Source of the DNA: Certhia americana
Taxonomy: Eukaryota > Chordata > Aves > Passeriformes > Certhiidae
Length of the DNA stretch: 64,000 nucleotides
Reading direction: 5' to 3'
Assembly (NCBI GenBank): GCA_018697195.1
Contig: CM031878.1
Span: 68,920,679 to 68,984,678, forward strand
Below, piece by piece: positions 11,600-22,100 of the stretch. Made by a program: the position numbers and the translations under genes. The first letter of the stretch is position 1, and every line of letters begins with the position of its first letter. The notes under the pieces are model-generated. The model saw nothing but the letters and a program-made list of their open reading frames with translations. It searched no databases and was not told the DNA's origin.

Positions 11600-14500
11600 T
11601 GATCCTCTCTGCTCAGTACACACCAGGCTTCACTGGGGCACTGTGTCCTGTTTGCAGCCCAAGGCAGAACTGACAAACCAGAAGGGCTCAGGGGAGGCCA
11701 CTGGAACTGAAATAATCACCCTGACAGGAGAATCTGTGCGGCCAGATCAATGTGGAACAGACAGAGAATGGTTTGGGACAGCTCACAGGCACCCTTGTGC
11801 CTGTGGGACTGAAATCAAGTGGATGGGGCTAGGGTCTTCCCAGTGAAGCACACTCCCTGACAGGAGGGCAAGAGACAGTGACATCAGCAGAAACTAGAGA
11901 AGTTCAGCATTTGGCTATGCATTATGGCAGGAGCCAGAGGTGGCTGTGGGATCTTTGGTGGTTTTCAAAGTCTGGCTGGACAAAGTTATTAGTGTCAGGG
12001 TCTGAATTCATGCTGGAATTCGTTCTTCTCCAACTAAAAGTTTGGGGTAGAAGCTACCCATATCTGTGCCAACTACAATGCTTTTGTGATCTGTGACCTG
12101 GGAGTTGGTATTGTTTTACACAAGGCTTTACTCTGTAGACAGAGTAACTACACATCCAAGTGAATTCCTGTTGAATCCAGAGGGCTCACACTCCCCAGCT
12201 GTTGGGTTAGACATATGCTAGGAAAGCAATGTACTGTAGCAGCTACATTACTCCACAGCAGATGGCCTGTATAAGCTATGAACACTGTGACAAAAGCTTC
12301 AGAGCACAGTGTATTGTTCTGCTCTATCTGGCAGTCAGTACAGAAAGCAAAGTGTTGGAAAGTGCATGCTCAAAGTCTAGTAATGCAAAAATCCATAGTC
12401 AGGTCTCTGTAGGAAGATCAGTTTTGGTGTTTAATTCCTCACACCACACTGGAAAAGATTGGTCTCTGTGTGTGAGACTGTTCAGTTTAGGCCAGATTTG
12501 TTTATATGAGTTTTAACTGCATTTTGATTAAATTAAAATACTTTCAGATAACCACAGTGATGACTGCAATATGATTAATGACTCATACAAAAATTAACTG
12601 ATCTAATTTACTCATAGTAGGCCCAGTTAGACATGTAGATTTGACTCACTATTTTTCAGATAAATATAATTCTTGGAATCGATGTTCCAGATTAATTGCT
12701 GACGATTCCAGACGTCATTTTCCTAGAAGCTTTTTATAGAGCACTCAGCAATCCATTCTGAAATTGCTTAGTCCCATCCTGAAGCTGGGAAGACTCACCC
12801 TGTGACAATTGTCAATAGCAGTGGGCTGCCCTGGCTGGCTACAATATTTGCCATTCTAATGCAATTATTTGCCTTGCTTTGGAATATTCAGATGTCTGGC
12901 CCTTCCACAGCAGCTCTGCAGAAACACAGGAGGACAATGTACAGCTTCTGGCTCCCATTTGTCCTTGTTTTTACAGGACAGTCAGGGATACAGACATGAC
13001 AGAAGCTCAAACAAAGCCTAAATGTAAACCCTCTCTAGATCCACAGCATCCCTTCCTGCAAACAGACACAGACACCAGATAACTGTCTTCAGAGTTATTT
13101 GTAAAATCCCAATCATTTTTATTCCCTTCTCTTTCAGCTGTCTCTGGCACCCCAAAGAAAACAGTGGTTAAATAAGGAAACTTTTCATGGGTAAAACTAT
13201 TTTTTCATTTCCACACAGACTCTCTTGAAGCATACAGAATTCAATACCTCCCTCTCCTAGGTGACAAGTAATTTCTGCACACACAGATTTTAAAGAGTTT
13301 GATTCCAATGCCAATCAATAGTCTGTTCAGGGAACTGACACTGCTGGGATAAGCTTCCAGAGTCACTAGTCATGGCAAGTTACAAACCCAGAAGGTGACC
13401 CCTTCTTTGAAATGCCTGGGCAAGAAGCATTATGCAGCCTGGCACTCAACTTCAACTCCCATTTGGCCTTTCTTGGCAAACCTCATTTCCTGCAGTTGCA
13501 AAATGACACTGACATGACAGCAAGGAAACCTGTAAACAAGAAAACAAACAAACAAACAAACTGATACATGAAGGGATTAGATTCCACTGTTGTTATGAAG
13601 CTGGACTATACTCTGGGAACAGCTCCTGGAGGCAGCATGTTTTGTGGACACACCCTGGACTGAGATTTGCCTCCCCACCCCTTGTCCCTTACTTCCTTAA
13701 TAAATGGTATTAACTAAATTGGCAGTGATTTAAAATTAAGAAGTTTGTGTACCTACTATAGTTACTGCTCCTAAATCTCTGTATACAGGGAATAAATTAA
13801 AGTAAAAGGTTTTGCAACTGAATGAGAACATTTATTATATGTTTAAGGAAAAATTGCGGATTACAGTCAGCTGAGAAATCTTTTGTCAGTTTCCCCATAC
13901 TTGGTATTGATTTTACTGATGGCAAATATCTAACTATTCCTAATACAATTACTGCACCCACATAATTAGCATAATAAATATTAAGCCTATCAAGATGATA
14001 GTCTAATGCACTTGCCATGCTGCTATTTTGTACTGAAATCCAAGTATTCTTGGCAGCTGTTTGATTGTCAATCAGGCTAAAAAATTAACAACAGAAAAGC
14101 AATTGCTCTCAAAATAAAAGACCTCAAGTGTGAACCCTGCATAAAAGAAATTTTAGTCCCTTTTATCAATAAAGACTGGGTCTCATTTTGATCTCATACT
14201 AACTTTCCATCAGTGTGTGCAATAAAACTGAATTGTAGGTTCTTCTCTGCCGACTCCAGTGCTAACATCCATGGTGTCCAAAGGCTGATGAGAACTCTAG
14301 CAGGAATTTCCATTCTTTTGAGAGTGCTGCTGAAAATGCACCAAATGATTTCCCTCATCCAAGGCAGTATCACTGCTTCTGAGTGTTATGTCTCCATGTC
14401 TGAAGGATCCAGCCCCTTATGATGACCTCTTTTTCTTCTGATTTTGAGGCACACAGACATGAGAGATTACAGATAAATCCAAAGAAAAGCAAGTTCCAGA

Positions 14501-14829
14501 CCCTCTTCTTCCTGCAGCTGGTAGTGTCTGAAGTGGTTACAACCACCTTGCTGCATGTAACCACTGCCTCCATGGTCACTACCTAATACCTCACTGTCTC
14601 ATTAGCTGATTAACCTGCACAGCTGCTCTTTACTATCGTGACAGTGTGAAACTACTTGTTTTAGTCCTGCACAATAAATGAGGTTGATTGAGGAAGCATG
14701 GTAGCAGTTTCACAGTGCAAGTAAACCCCCAAATTATTTCTGTACCTAAATTAACAATGCTGCCAACAGGAGGCAGATAAAGCTCCAGAGTGCAGGCAGA
14801 AAAAGATTAAGGGTGAATTAATGAGTTAC
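11600..14829. other. Intergenic stretch, nothing recognised
   Basis: Mixed-composition DNA with scattered short ORFs and a short (CAAA)n run at about 13540-13561. A minus-strand stretch at about 14193-14321 is open with splice-like borders but has no further support. No RNA gene or repeat family recognised. Confidence 0.4.
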
Positions 14830-14919
14830 TGCATCTGGAATCTAAGTAGACGTTTGCCTGCCCCAGAGACATGCTTGCAGTTGGCTCAGCCTTCACAAAT
14901 GGTCCACTGGTATTCTCAA
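14830..14919 (-). CDS. Weak exon-like ORF, minus strand
   Basis: Thirty codons, phase 1 at both ends, between an acceptor ending cacaaattag and a donor GCA|gtaact. It reads VENTSGPFVKAEPTASMSLG in its first part. It could follow the piece at 15783-15997 (phase 1 out). No family recognised. Pieces this short arise by chance. Confidence 0.1.
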
Positions 14920-15782
14920 CTAATTTGTGATACAGAGAAAGACAGTGGGCGATCAGCATGGAAATGTGTGGAACAGCAGAGACCAGACAACTCAATGGAA
15001 AATCTCACCCTAATAGCAAATAAACACTACAGCCTAGGACACCTTGCATTAATTAATTTCTATTTCATGTCCACAGCCAGTGGGAAATGCTGGCTTTTGA
15101 AGCATTTTTCAAGGATAGGTCACTTATTGTGAAATAAGTGTAAATGCTGCCTTTCATTAAGGGTATGATCATGTTACTGCCTGTCAGTGATGGTCCTAAC
15201 TTCCCTCACCTCTCCATTACCAGTATGTGCTCTATTTGAACCCAAGCCTCTCCAGGCTGTGTTGCCCTTCTGGAGCTTTTCTACACGTCTACCTGTGTAA
15301 GAACGCTCCCTAACCAACACCATAAGCTCAAAATCTTGCCTCTTCCTTCCATTTCCTCTGTTATTCAGACTGGTAAGTGTCTGCCTGGAGTACTGCCCTC
15401 TGCATGCCTTCTCCCAGTTCAACACAGCCAAAACAAGTTGCTTTCTACACCTTCATGGCCTTGTTTAGGACATTTCTGTCACTGCTCTCTTCTTTTTGAA
15501 AAGCCCACATCTCAAAAGGTCTGAAACAGAATGTGCTGCGTTCTTGCAAGCATCATTTCACCCCTTGCTTCCCTAAACAGTTCTTTGGGGTGAGAGTCAC
15601 CTTCATATCCTTCATCTGCCATCAGTCCTAGAATCTGGGTAGGACTTGTAAAAATTATGGCAATGATAATAATGATGGGAAGCCTTAATTGCATATAGGC
15701 ATGTAAGACAGTGGGATGACCTAGGTAACAAAGAGGGTGTGTGTACTTACTGCACGTTAGTGCAGAGGTTGAATTGAGTTAC

Positions 15783-15997
15783 CAAGTGCACTGACTCGAG
15801 TCTTTGCCTCAGTGCTTGCCACTGAAAAACACAGAAACTTTTCCCAGGGTAAGTAGACAAACTGCAGTGTCATGCAACATGGGACTTCTTTTGTGGCTGG
15901 AGAGGTGACACGAACATGACCTGAGGTGCATGCTGATACTGTTGCAATAGGCTCTGTAATAATCAGGGTCCTTGAACCTAGGAGTGTGCCCGCAGCT
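15783..15997 (-). CDS. Weak exon-like ORF, minus strand
   Basis: A 215-nt open stretch on the minus strand, phase 2 in and phase 1 out, between acceptor cactgttcag and donor TTG|gtaact. The reading is rich in beta-branched residues (GSRTLIITEPIATVSACTSG), suggesting an extracellular beta domain if real. A second frame is also open over most of the length, which weakens the case. Confidence 0.13.
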
Positions 15998-16408
15998 CTG
16001 AACAGTGTCTGGGGAATCATGGACAACCAAAACAAGCTGAGGAGGGCAAAGCAATGGCAGTATAAAGCTGGAGTAAGTGCACCAGAGAGATCAAGTTACT
16101 TGGAAGCAAGAATCCAAAAGTAATCATTGTAAAGCATTTGCCACCAAACCATGTAAGTCTTTGGCTTCATTTCACATCTCTCTCAAATCAATCCAAGCTT
16201 TTTTCACTTTGCATAGGAGAGGTTTGCATGCTCATTGAGTTAGCATATAAACTGTTGTAAATGGAGTTAGCTAACCGTGATGCTCCAGTCTGCACACAGA
16301 GCGATTACCCAAAAAACTCAGACAACAGAAAAAAAACCAAACCAAAAAACCAACCACCAAGCACTGGCTGTCAAGGAGAACCACAATGAAACTAAATGTT
16401 GAGAGTAC

Positions 16409-16442
16409 CTTGGGGGAAAAATTCCAACCCTCAATTCTGCAA
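16409..16442 (-). CDS. Weak 34-nt exon-like piece, minus strand
   Basis: It has a strong acceptor (ttctttcttgcag) and a donor AAG|gtactc, phase 1 in and phase 2 out, which fits the next piece at 15783-15997. Too short to judge on its own. Confidence 0.08.
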
Positions 16443-17613
16443 CTGCAAGAAAGAACGGGAGAACCAAGCACTGCCAAATTTTATGGAGCTGAATGGGCTG
16501 AGCTAGAGGATATATCAAGAATCTGTTTATTTATTATATTCCCTATAAAGTGAGTTGTCATAAATTCCTGAATCACTCAGAATGGGAAAAAAAAAATCTC
16601 AGCTTCTTTTTTTTTCCTCATTCTATTTCAAAATTTATATAAATGATCAGAAAGAAAAGAAACTTCATCCTTAGCCATTCACAGCCTCTGGAGTTGTTTC
16701 TCAGTTACTCTGGGGCTTTTACAAGTAGAGCTAAAGAGTCACTGTGCAAATGAACCCTTAGCCCCGGGCAGAACTGCTTCACACACTAACCAGCAAACAC
16801 AGGTCAGAATGACTAGTTTAACACAATCTGAGCAGAAAAGAGTAGTGAAACTGACACAACCCCTCAGCATGAGGTACTTTATTTTGCATGTGAAGCTCAG
16901 TACTTACATATCTGGACTGCTGAATGAAAAGTTTAAAAAAAAAAAAAGCTTTTTATCTTCAAAGTACAGACTTAGGTATCTGGCAACAGTGAAAGTGAAC
17001 AAGCAGCATATTTTAAGTTGTAACAACCCAAGCAAAAAATAGCAAATAATATTTTCTCTTTTTTTTCTTTTTCCTTTTTTTTTTTTTTTAATAGCTTTCC
17101 ATGCAGAGCAAGCAAATTATTCTCTGCTGTCAAGAATGCTGGATTCCTACTAGCAACTGTCAGTGGTTTCTTTTTAGTTGCAAAAGCTGCAGGAGGCAGC
17201 TGTGTGTCAGAGCACAGCAGGATGCTGGCAGAAGCAGCACCTCCAGCCCTGTGTGTATGTGTAGCACGCCCCCATTCCCTCATTCCTGCAGGGAAAGGGG
17301 TCTCCTGCTTTCCCTCTGCCCAGTAATGCTGTCTGCTGGCCGTGCTGCTGGGAGGAAATGATGAGGAGGCGAAGCCTACTGTAAAAAATGAGTTAGAAGA
17401 TGGTTCTTATTACAAACATTAAGCTGAGAATGTGGCAGGCTAGAAATTCTCCAGCCATTACACAATACTAGGAAATTTGGAGTTTAACTGCAATTCAGTC
17501 TGCCTGGCATCAGCACCCCATCCCCTTTTGCAGAAGGACAGAGTTTATACAAAGAAAATGCCCTGTGTGATCCCACACCTGCAGACAGAGGAGGCTACAA
17601 GGAGACTCCATAC

Positions 17614-17717
17614 CTGATGATGGAAGAAGTTGTGAGATGCAGGGAAAAGGGTCTCTTTTACCAACACAGCTGGCTCAACTTTAATGTTTGCTTGGAGCAG
17701 CTCTCTTCCTATATTAC
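17614..17717 (-). CDS. Exon-like ORF with good splice sites, minus strand
   Basis: A 104-nt stretch on the minus strand (2 nt plus 34 codons, phase 1 in and phase 0 out) between acceptor tttgctccttag and donor CAG|gtatgg, both near consensus. It reads NIGRELLQANIKVEPAVLVK at the start and ASHNFFHHQ at the end. No family recognised. Its phase-0 end does not join directly to the 34-nt piece, so an intermediate exon would be needed. Confidence 0.17.
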
Positions 17718-17829
17718 CTAAGGAGCAAACACAGGTTAATAACCCATAGAATGTGTGCATCAACTATTCAAACACTAAGCTACAAACTACTAAATTCACC
17801 AAGAGCCAGTAGCGTGCACTCACAGCTCA

Positions 17830-18365
17830 GAAAGCCAAGTGAATCCTGGGCTGTATCCAAAGCAGCATGGGCAGTAGGTGAAAGGAAGCAATTCTGCCTC
17901 TTGTGAGACCCTTGTCTGCAGTGCTGCATCTAGCTCTGGGGTCCTCAACATGAGGAGGACAAGTAACTGCTGCAGCAAGTCCAGAGGAGGCCACCAAGTT
18001 CATCAGGACCACCTTCCTTATGAACTCAGGCTGAGAAAATTAGGGCTGTTCACCCTGGAGAAGAGAAGGTTCCAGTATCTGCAGCAGCCTACAGGGAAGC
18101 CAGAGAGGGGACGCTTTGTTGGGAACTGTAGTGATAGGACAAGGAGGGGTAGGTAGAAAACTGAAAGGGGGGAAGTTTTAGGTTGGATATAGGGAAGAAA
18201 TTCTTTACTATGAGGATGGTGAGACACTGGAACAGGTTGCCTGGGGAGGTTTTGGATGCCACAACCCTAGTGGTATTCAAGGACAGGTTGGATAAAGCAG
18301 CTTGGTTTAATGGGAGGTGTCCCTCCCCATGGCAGAGGGCTTGGGACTAGATGGTCTTTTATATT
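17830..18365 (+). mobile_element. CR1 LINE 3' fragment, plus strand
   Basis: Contains the CR1 3' landmarks in order: cctggagaagagaaggttcc, aggaagaaattcttta-like (gggaagaaattctttact), tggtgagacactggaacagg, ttgcctggggag, and tccccatggcagagggcttg followed by actagatggtctt. Truncated before the terminal octamer. Confidence 0.9.
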
Positions 18366-18444
18366 GTAAGAAACCAGCACTGGCAGAACTTGGTTGCTAT
18401 AAACCCACCGGTGTGTATTAATGAACTTGTGTAACAACTTAGAA

Positions 18445-18825
18445 GCGGTGTGTCTGTGCCACTCATTTCAAGGACACTGGGGAGCTGGAACATGTCCAGA
18501 AAAGGGAATGGAGCTGGGGATGGGTCTGGATCCCCAGGAGCAGCTGAGGGAGCTGGGGAAGGGGCTCAGCCTGCAGCAAAGGAGGCTCAGGGGGCCCTTC
18601 TGGCTCTGCACAACTCCCTGAGAGGAGGGGACAGCCAGGGGGGTTGGACTGTGCTCCCAGGGAACAGGGACAGGAGGAGAGGGAATGGCTGGGCCAGGGG
18701 AGGTTTAGTTGGATATCAGGAAGAATTTCTTCACAGAAAGGGTAACTGGACATTGGAATGGGATGCCCAGGGACGCTGCAGAGTCACTGTCCCTGGAGGT
18801 GCTCAAGCACCGACCAGACACGCCC
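18445..18825 (+). mobile_element. CR1-family 3' fragment bordering the RAD23B promoter
   Basis: A second, different CR1-type 3' end: ggctcagcctgcagcaaagg, tttagttggatatcagg, aagaatttcttcacagaaag, attggaatgggatgcccagg and ctgtccctggaggtgctcaa. It stops abruptly at about 18825 where the CpG island starts; the usual last 80 bp or so and the octamer are missing. Confidence 0.85.
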
Positions 18826-18891
18826 TTCAGCCCCCCGCCCTCACGGACACAGCCCGCCCGCGCCCCTCCTCCCGCTCTCCCCGCCCTCAGC

Positions 18892-18903
18892 CGCGCATGC
18901 GCA
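18892..18903. promoter_or_regulatory. NRF1-type binding site 1
   Basis: CGCGCATGCGCA matches the palindromic NRF1 consensus YGCGCAYGCGCR at every position. It lies about 155 bp before the RAD23B ATG in the CpG island. Confidence 0.6.
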
Positions 18904-18921
18904 GCGCACGGCGCCTCCGGC

Positions 18922-18933
18922 GGCGCATGCGTG
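18922..18933. promoter_or_regulatory. NRF1-type binding site 2
   Basis: GGCGCATGCGTG keeps the GCGCATGCG core, 30 bp (about three helical turns) after site 1. The first and next-to-last positions depart from the consensus. Confidence 0.5.
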
Positions 18934-19056
18934 TCCCGCCCTCCCGCCCAGCCCGACACCGCCTCCCTCCTCCTCCTCCCTTTCCCGGCCTCTGCCCCGC
19001 CACCTCTTCCCGGGGAAGGGACGAGGGCGGCCGGAGCGCGGCACCAACTCGCCGCC

Positions 19057-19122
19057 ATGCAGATCACGCTGAAGACGCTGCAGCAGCAAACCTTCCGCAT
19101 CGACATCGACCCCGAGGAGACG
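19057..19122 (+). CDS. RAD23B: RAD23B coding exon 1
   Basis: Codes residues 1-22, the first two beta strands of the ubiquitin-like domain ([13 protein letters not shown]...DPEET). ATG follows GCCGCC. The exon ends ACG|gtgggg in phase 0. The donor is weak beyond GT, and a run of 28 C begins 25 nt into the intron. Confidence 0.96.
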
Positions 19123-22100
19123 GTGGGGCCATTCCCGGGCTCCCTTCCCCCCCCCCCCCCCCCCCCCCCCCCCCGCTGAAGACGCGGCCGCAGAAGAGGG
19201 ATGCGGGGATCTGTGTCCTCGCCCCCGGGGAAAGGCAGGGACGGATCCCTCCGGTGGAAGTGGCCGGAGATTCATTGAGGGATTGGGGCCGCGGGTGATG
19301 CCGTGTCTGCCCGGGACGATTTTGGGGGATTCGGGGCCGGGGGGAGGGGATGAGCTCAGCCGGGGGTGATGAGGGACCCCACTTCCTCAGGATGCTGGTG
19401 GGTTAGAGTGACTTCCCATCGCCGAAGGAAAGGGGCTGCCGTGGCCAAACCTCCGGCGGAAGGACTTTTACCCCTTGTTTTTTGAGGAGAACGCCCCGGA
19501 GGTGGGAGGTGGAATAGCTCGGGAGGTGGAAAGGGGAATAGCCCGGGGAAATAGCCCAAGAGATGGAAAGGGGAAATAGCCCGGGAAGTGGGAGGGGGAA
19601 TAAATATCTCACGTAGTCCTGGGGAAGAGAGGTGCGCTATAGGAAATGAAAGTTTTCCTTTCGGGAAGCGGAGTGCCGTGGGTTATCAGTCCGTGGGATA
19701 CAGGTCGCTGCTGGTTTATAATGGGAGCACTGGTGCAGGGGATATTGCGAGAACATGTCTCTCCCAGGGTGGGGCTGGGGGTGCAGCAGAAGGAAAATGT
19801 GTTGGTCCGTCCTGTCCTTCCATGGATTCCCACAAGGGAAATGCTGTGAGAGTTGTGAGGCTTTTCTGCTGGGGCAGGAGGGTGATCTGTGGAGGGGCTG
19901 GTGTTTGCTCCCAGGTGCACCGCTGTGTGTTCGGGCAGGTGTGTGCTGTGGAGGTGGAAGAGTGTAGGGAGGGTTTATTGTTTGGCCTCACGGGGCGGGC
20001 TGTAGTGATTAATCAGTGTGCGCTTAGGAGGGGAGGGAGTGCAGGAGAGACTTTGCTGACCTCTGTGGAGCCGGTGTTGGCGTGTCTGATGGGGTTCACA
20101 GCAGCCTCATTCCTCCTCCCTTTGTATGTGTCTGATGATGCTGCCAGTAAGGAGGAGACATGTTTGGCTTCCAGGTGAATGTTTTCTTCTGGCACATGGG
20201 AGTCCGCTGGAAAATTCTTGGGGAAATGCAGCGTTCTGAGAGGAGAAGAAGGGCCTTAAGTGAGTTGGCAGGGTTCAAGTTGCCTTGTCACTTGCCTGAG
20301 CAGGATGGTCGCTCTGGCAGCCAAGTCCAGACACACTTGTGGCCTTGGTTTGAAAGATCTGGGGAGGTTGGCAGCTTTCCTTTTCGGCAGCCTTTTCTGT
20401 GACAAGAGGGCAGTGAAGTTCTAGAAACTATGGAACATTATATCTGCTTTTATAAAGTCTGTTGGTTTACCCTCTTCCATTTTAAAACAAAGGGTGACAG
20501 TAGAAAGCTGGACTAAGAGCTCATTTGGGTTACCGTTGTGGCTGAGGGATATGGCAAATGCCTAGGAGAAGCATGGGTCAGAAACCTTCTAATATTTAAA
20601 ACATAAGTCTTTGCTGTTACTGAGAATACTCTCTTTTCCTTTTTTTTTTCTTTTTTTTTTCCCCTCTTGCTCTCTGCATTCAGTCGGGTCCTGGGAAGTA
20701 AATTCAAGGAGAGGACTGAAGGAATGTTGCCAGTCAAAGCCCTCACCAGTTTATGAGACAGCAGAATGCAATGACTACAAGCTGCATTGTGGAAAATGAG
20801 ACTGCACCCTCTGTTTATACGTGTAGCTGCTACAGTAGCTCAAAGTAAAAATGCTCCTCATGAGCATAACTTCAGTTTTTGGCCAGGAATGGGTGGTAAG
20901 AGAGAAGAAATTTGGTAGAATTTGAGGAGAACTTTGTTTTAAAAACAGCAGGATAAAGACTTGATCTTATTATTAGCTGTAGAGGTGAAAAATATATTTA
21001 AATTTCTGTGGCACACCTTTTAGAAAATTATGAAGAAATTACTGTTGGAAATGGTAAAAATCATAGAACTTAATAAAGAGAAGTTCAGCTTTGAGTCCTC
21101 AGTTACAAACTGAGTTGTAAAATCAGAAAATGCTTTGAAATGTGCTGTGTTAAGGGAGTGCCTCACAAGTCTGTGCTTTGAAGTTCTCAGTCAGATTTTT
21201 TGGAATACACAAATTTTAGCTCAGTGTGCTGGTTTCTTAGATTAATTTCCTGAGACCCTGAAACGTGTTTCACGGAGCTTGGGAAATATTACTTGTAGTC
21301 TTTGGACCATGTGTGTCTTTCTCAGAGGTAGGCTTGTTTACTTGGATTTCTGCCCCTTGCTGTTACAAGGCCAAAAGTAATGTAGTTGTGGTAGGCATAG
21401 GAAACCTATTGATCCAAAGTTTGGTTTTGGTTCTGTAAAATTGCTTTTGTTTTCCTAGCAATTTTTCCCCCTACTCTCAGTACCAAATTAATCTGGAGAG
21501 ACTTGATGTTAATGTGCAAGGTAGCATTCTGACAAGATTTAATTCTTGTAACTGGGAGCTGTCACTGATAGGAATATTTAAACCAATCTCCAGTGAGAAT
21601 TTGAAGCAACATAATGCCTAATAACTAATTAACCTTGCTAATTAGCTTTTTGCACAAGCACCTGGTCTTTGTTTTCCCTATTAAAGCACACACTTAAGTT
21701 TTAAACTTGCCTTCAATACTTTAGCGACTCTAGTTTTGGTTTGGTTGTGTTTTAAAACATCGGCCAACTGAGTATTTTGAGTGAGTAAAAACTATGCTTG
21801 AAGCTGTCATGCTTTTCAGAGCACTGGGTAAAGGCTATCAGGTTTTCTGACTAAAGAAGATGAAAAGATTTAGCTTCAGGCCTAGGGAAAAGCCTGTTAG
21901 CAAATGAAACTTTTCCAAGCCTGGCTGTTTTTCCTTAAGTTTTGTCATGCACCCATCAAGCTCCACACAGGGATGTATTTACCCATTCTGGTCATTCTAG
22001 TGTTCTGAGTGGGGCCACTGGGCTTGAGCATTCAGACTTAAGCAGGCTAAATGAAACCATGTATCCATCTGCAAAAGCTGCTGCTTCTTTTCCTCGGCTC

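Larger units (their letters stand above)
18820..19330 (+). promoter_or_regulatory. RAD23B: CpG-island promoter of RAD23B
   Basis: This block is markedly GC-rich and dense in CpG, against AT-rich flanks. It contains several CCCGCCC-type GC boxes and two NRF1-type motifs, shows no obvious TATA box, and spans the start codon. This is typical of a housekeeping promoter. The transcription start cannot be fixed from sequence alone but should lie between about 18900 and 19050. Confidence 0.8.

Noticed and set aside
14193..14321. Minus-strand open stretch with splice-like borders (phase 2 in and out)
   Set aside because: Its phases do not join the neighbouring exon-like pieces and the donor (gttagt) is poor. 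Kept out of the candidate gene.
15512..15694. 60-codon minus-strand ORF with an acceptor-like tract (tcctacccag)
   Set aside because: The phase does not fit the pieces on either side, and no good donor ends it.
18705..19106. Minus-strand first exon of a divergent gene overlapping the RAD23B start codon
   Set aside because: An ATG exists on the minus strand in the island, but the only nearby donor is gtggcg and the open frame is explained by GC content.
18450..19298. Longest ORF in the window (282 codons, plus strand)
   Set aside because: It runs through CR1 sequence, the CpG island, RAD23B exon 1 in the wrong frame and the C run (giving polyproline). It is open because GC-rich DNA has few stops, not because it is coding.
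19588..20178. 196-codon ORF in the GC-richer start of intron 1
   Set aside because: No family resemblance, no splice link to RAD23B exons, and overlapping open frames on both strands.
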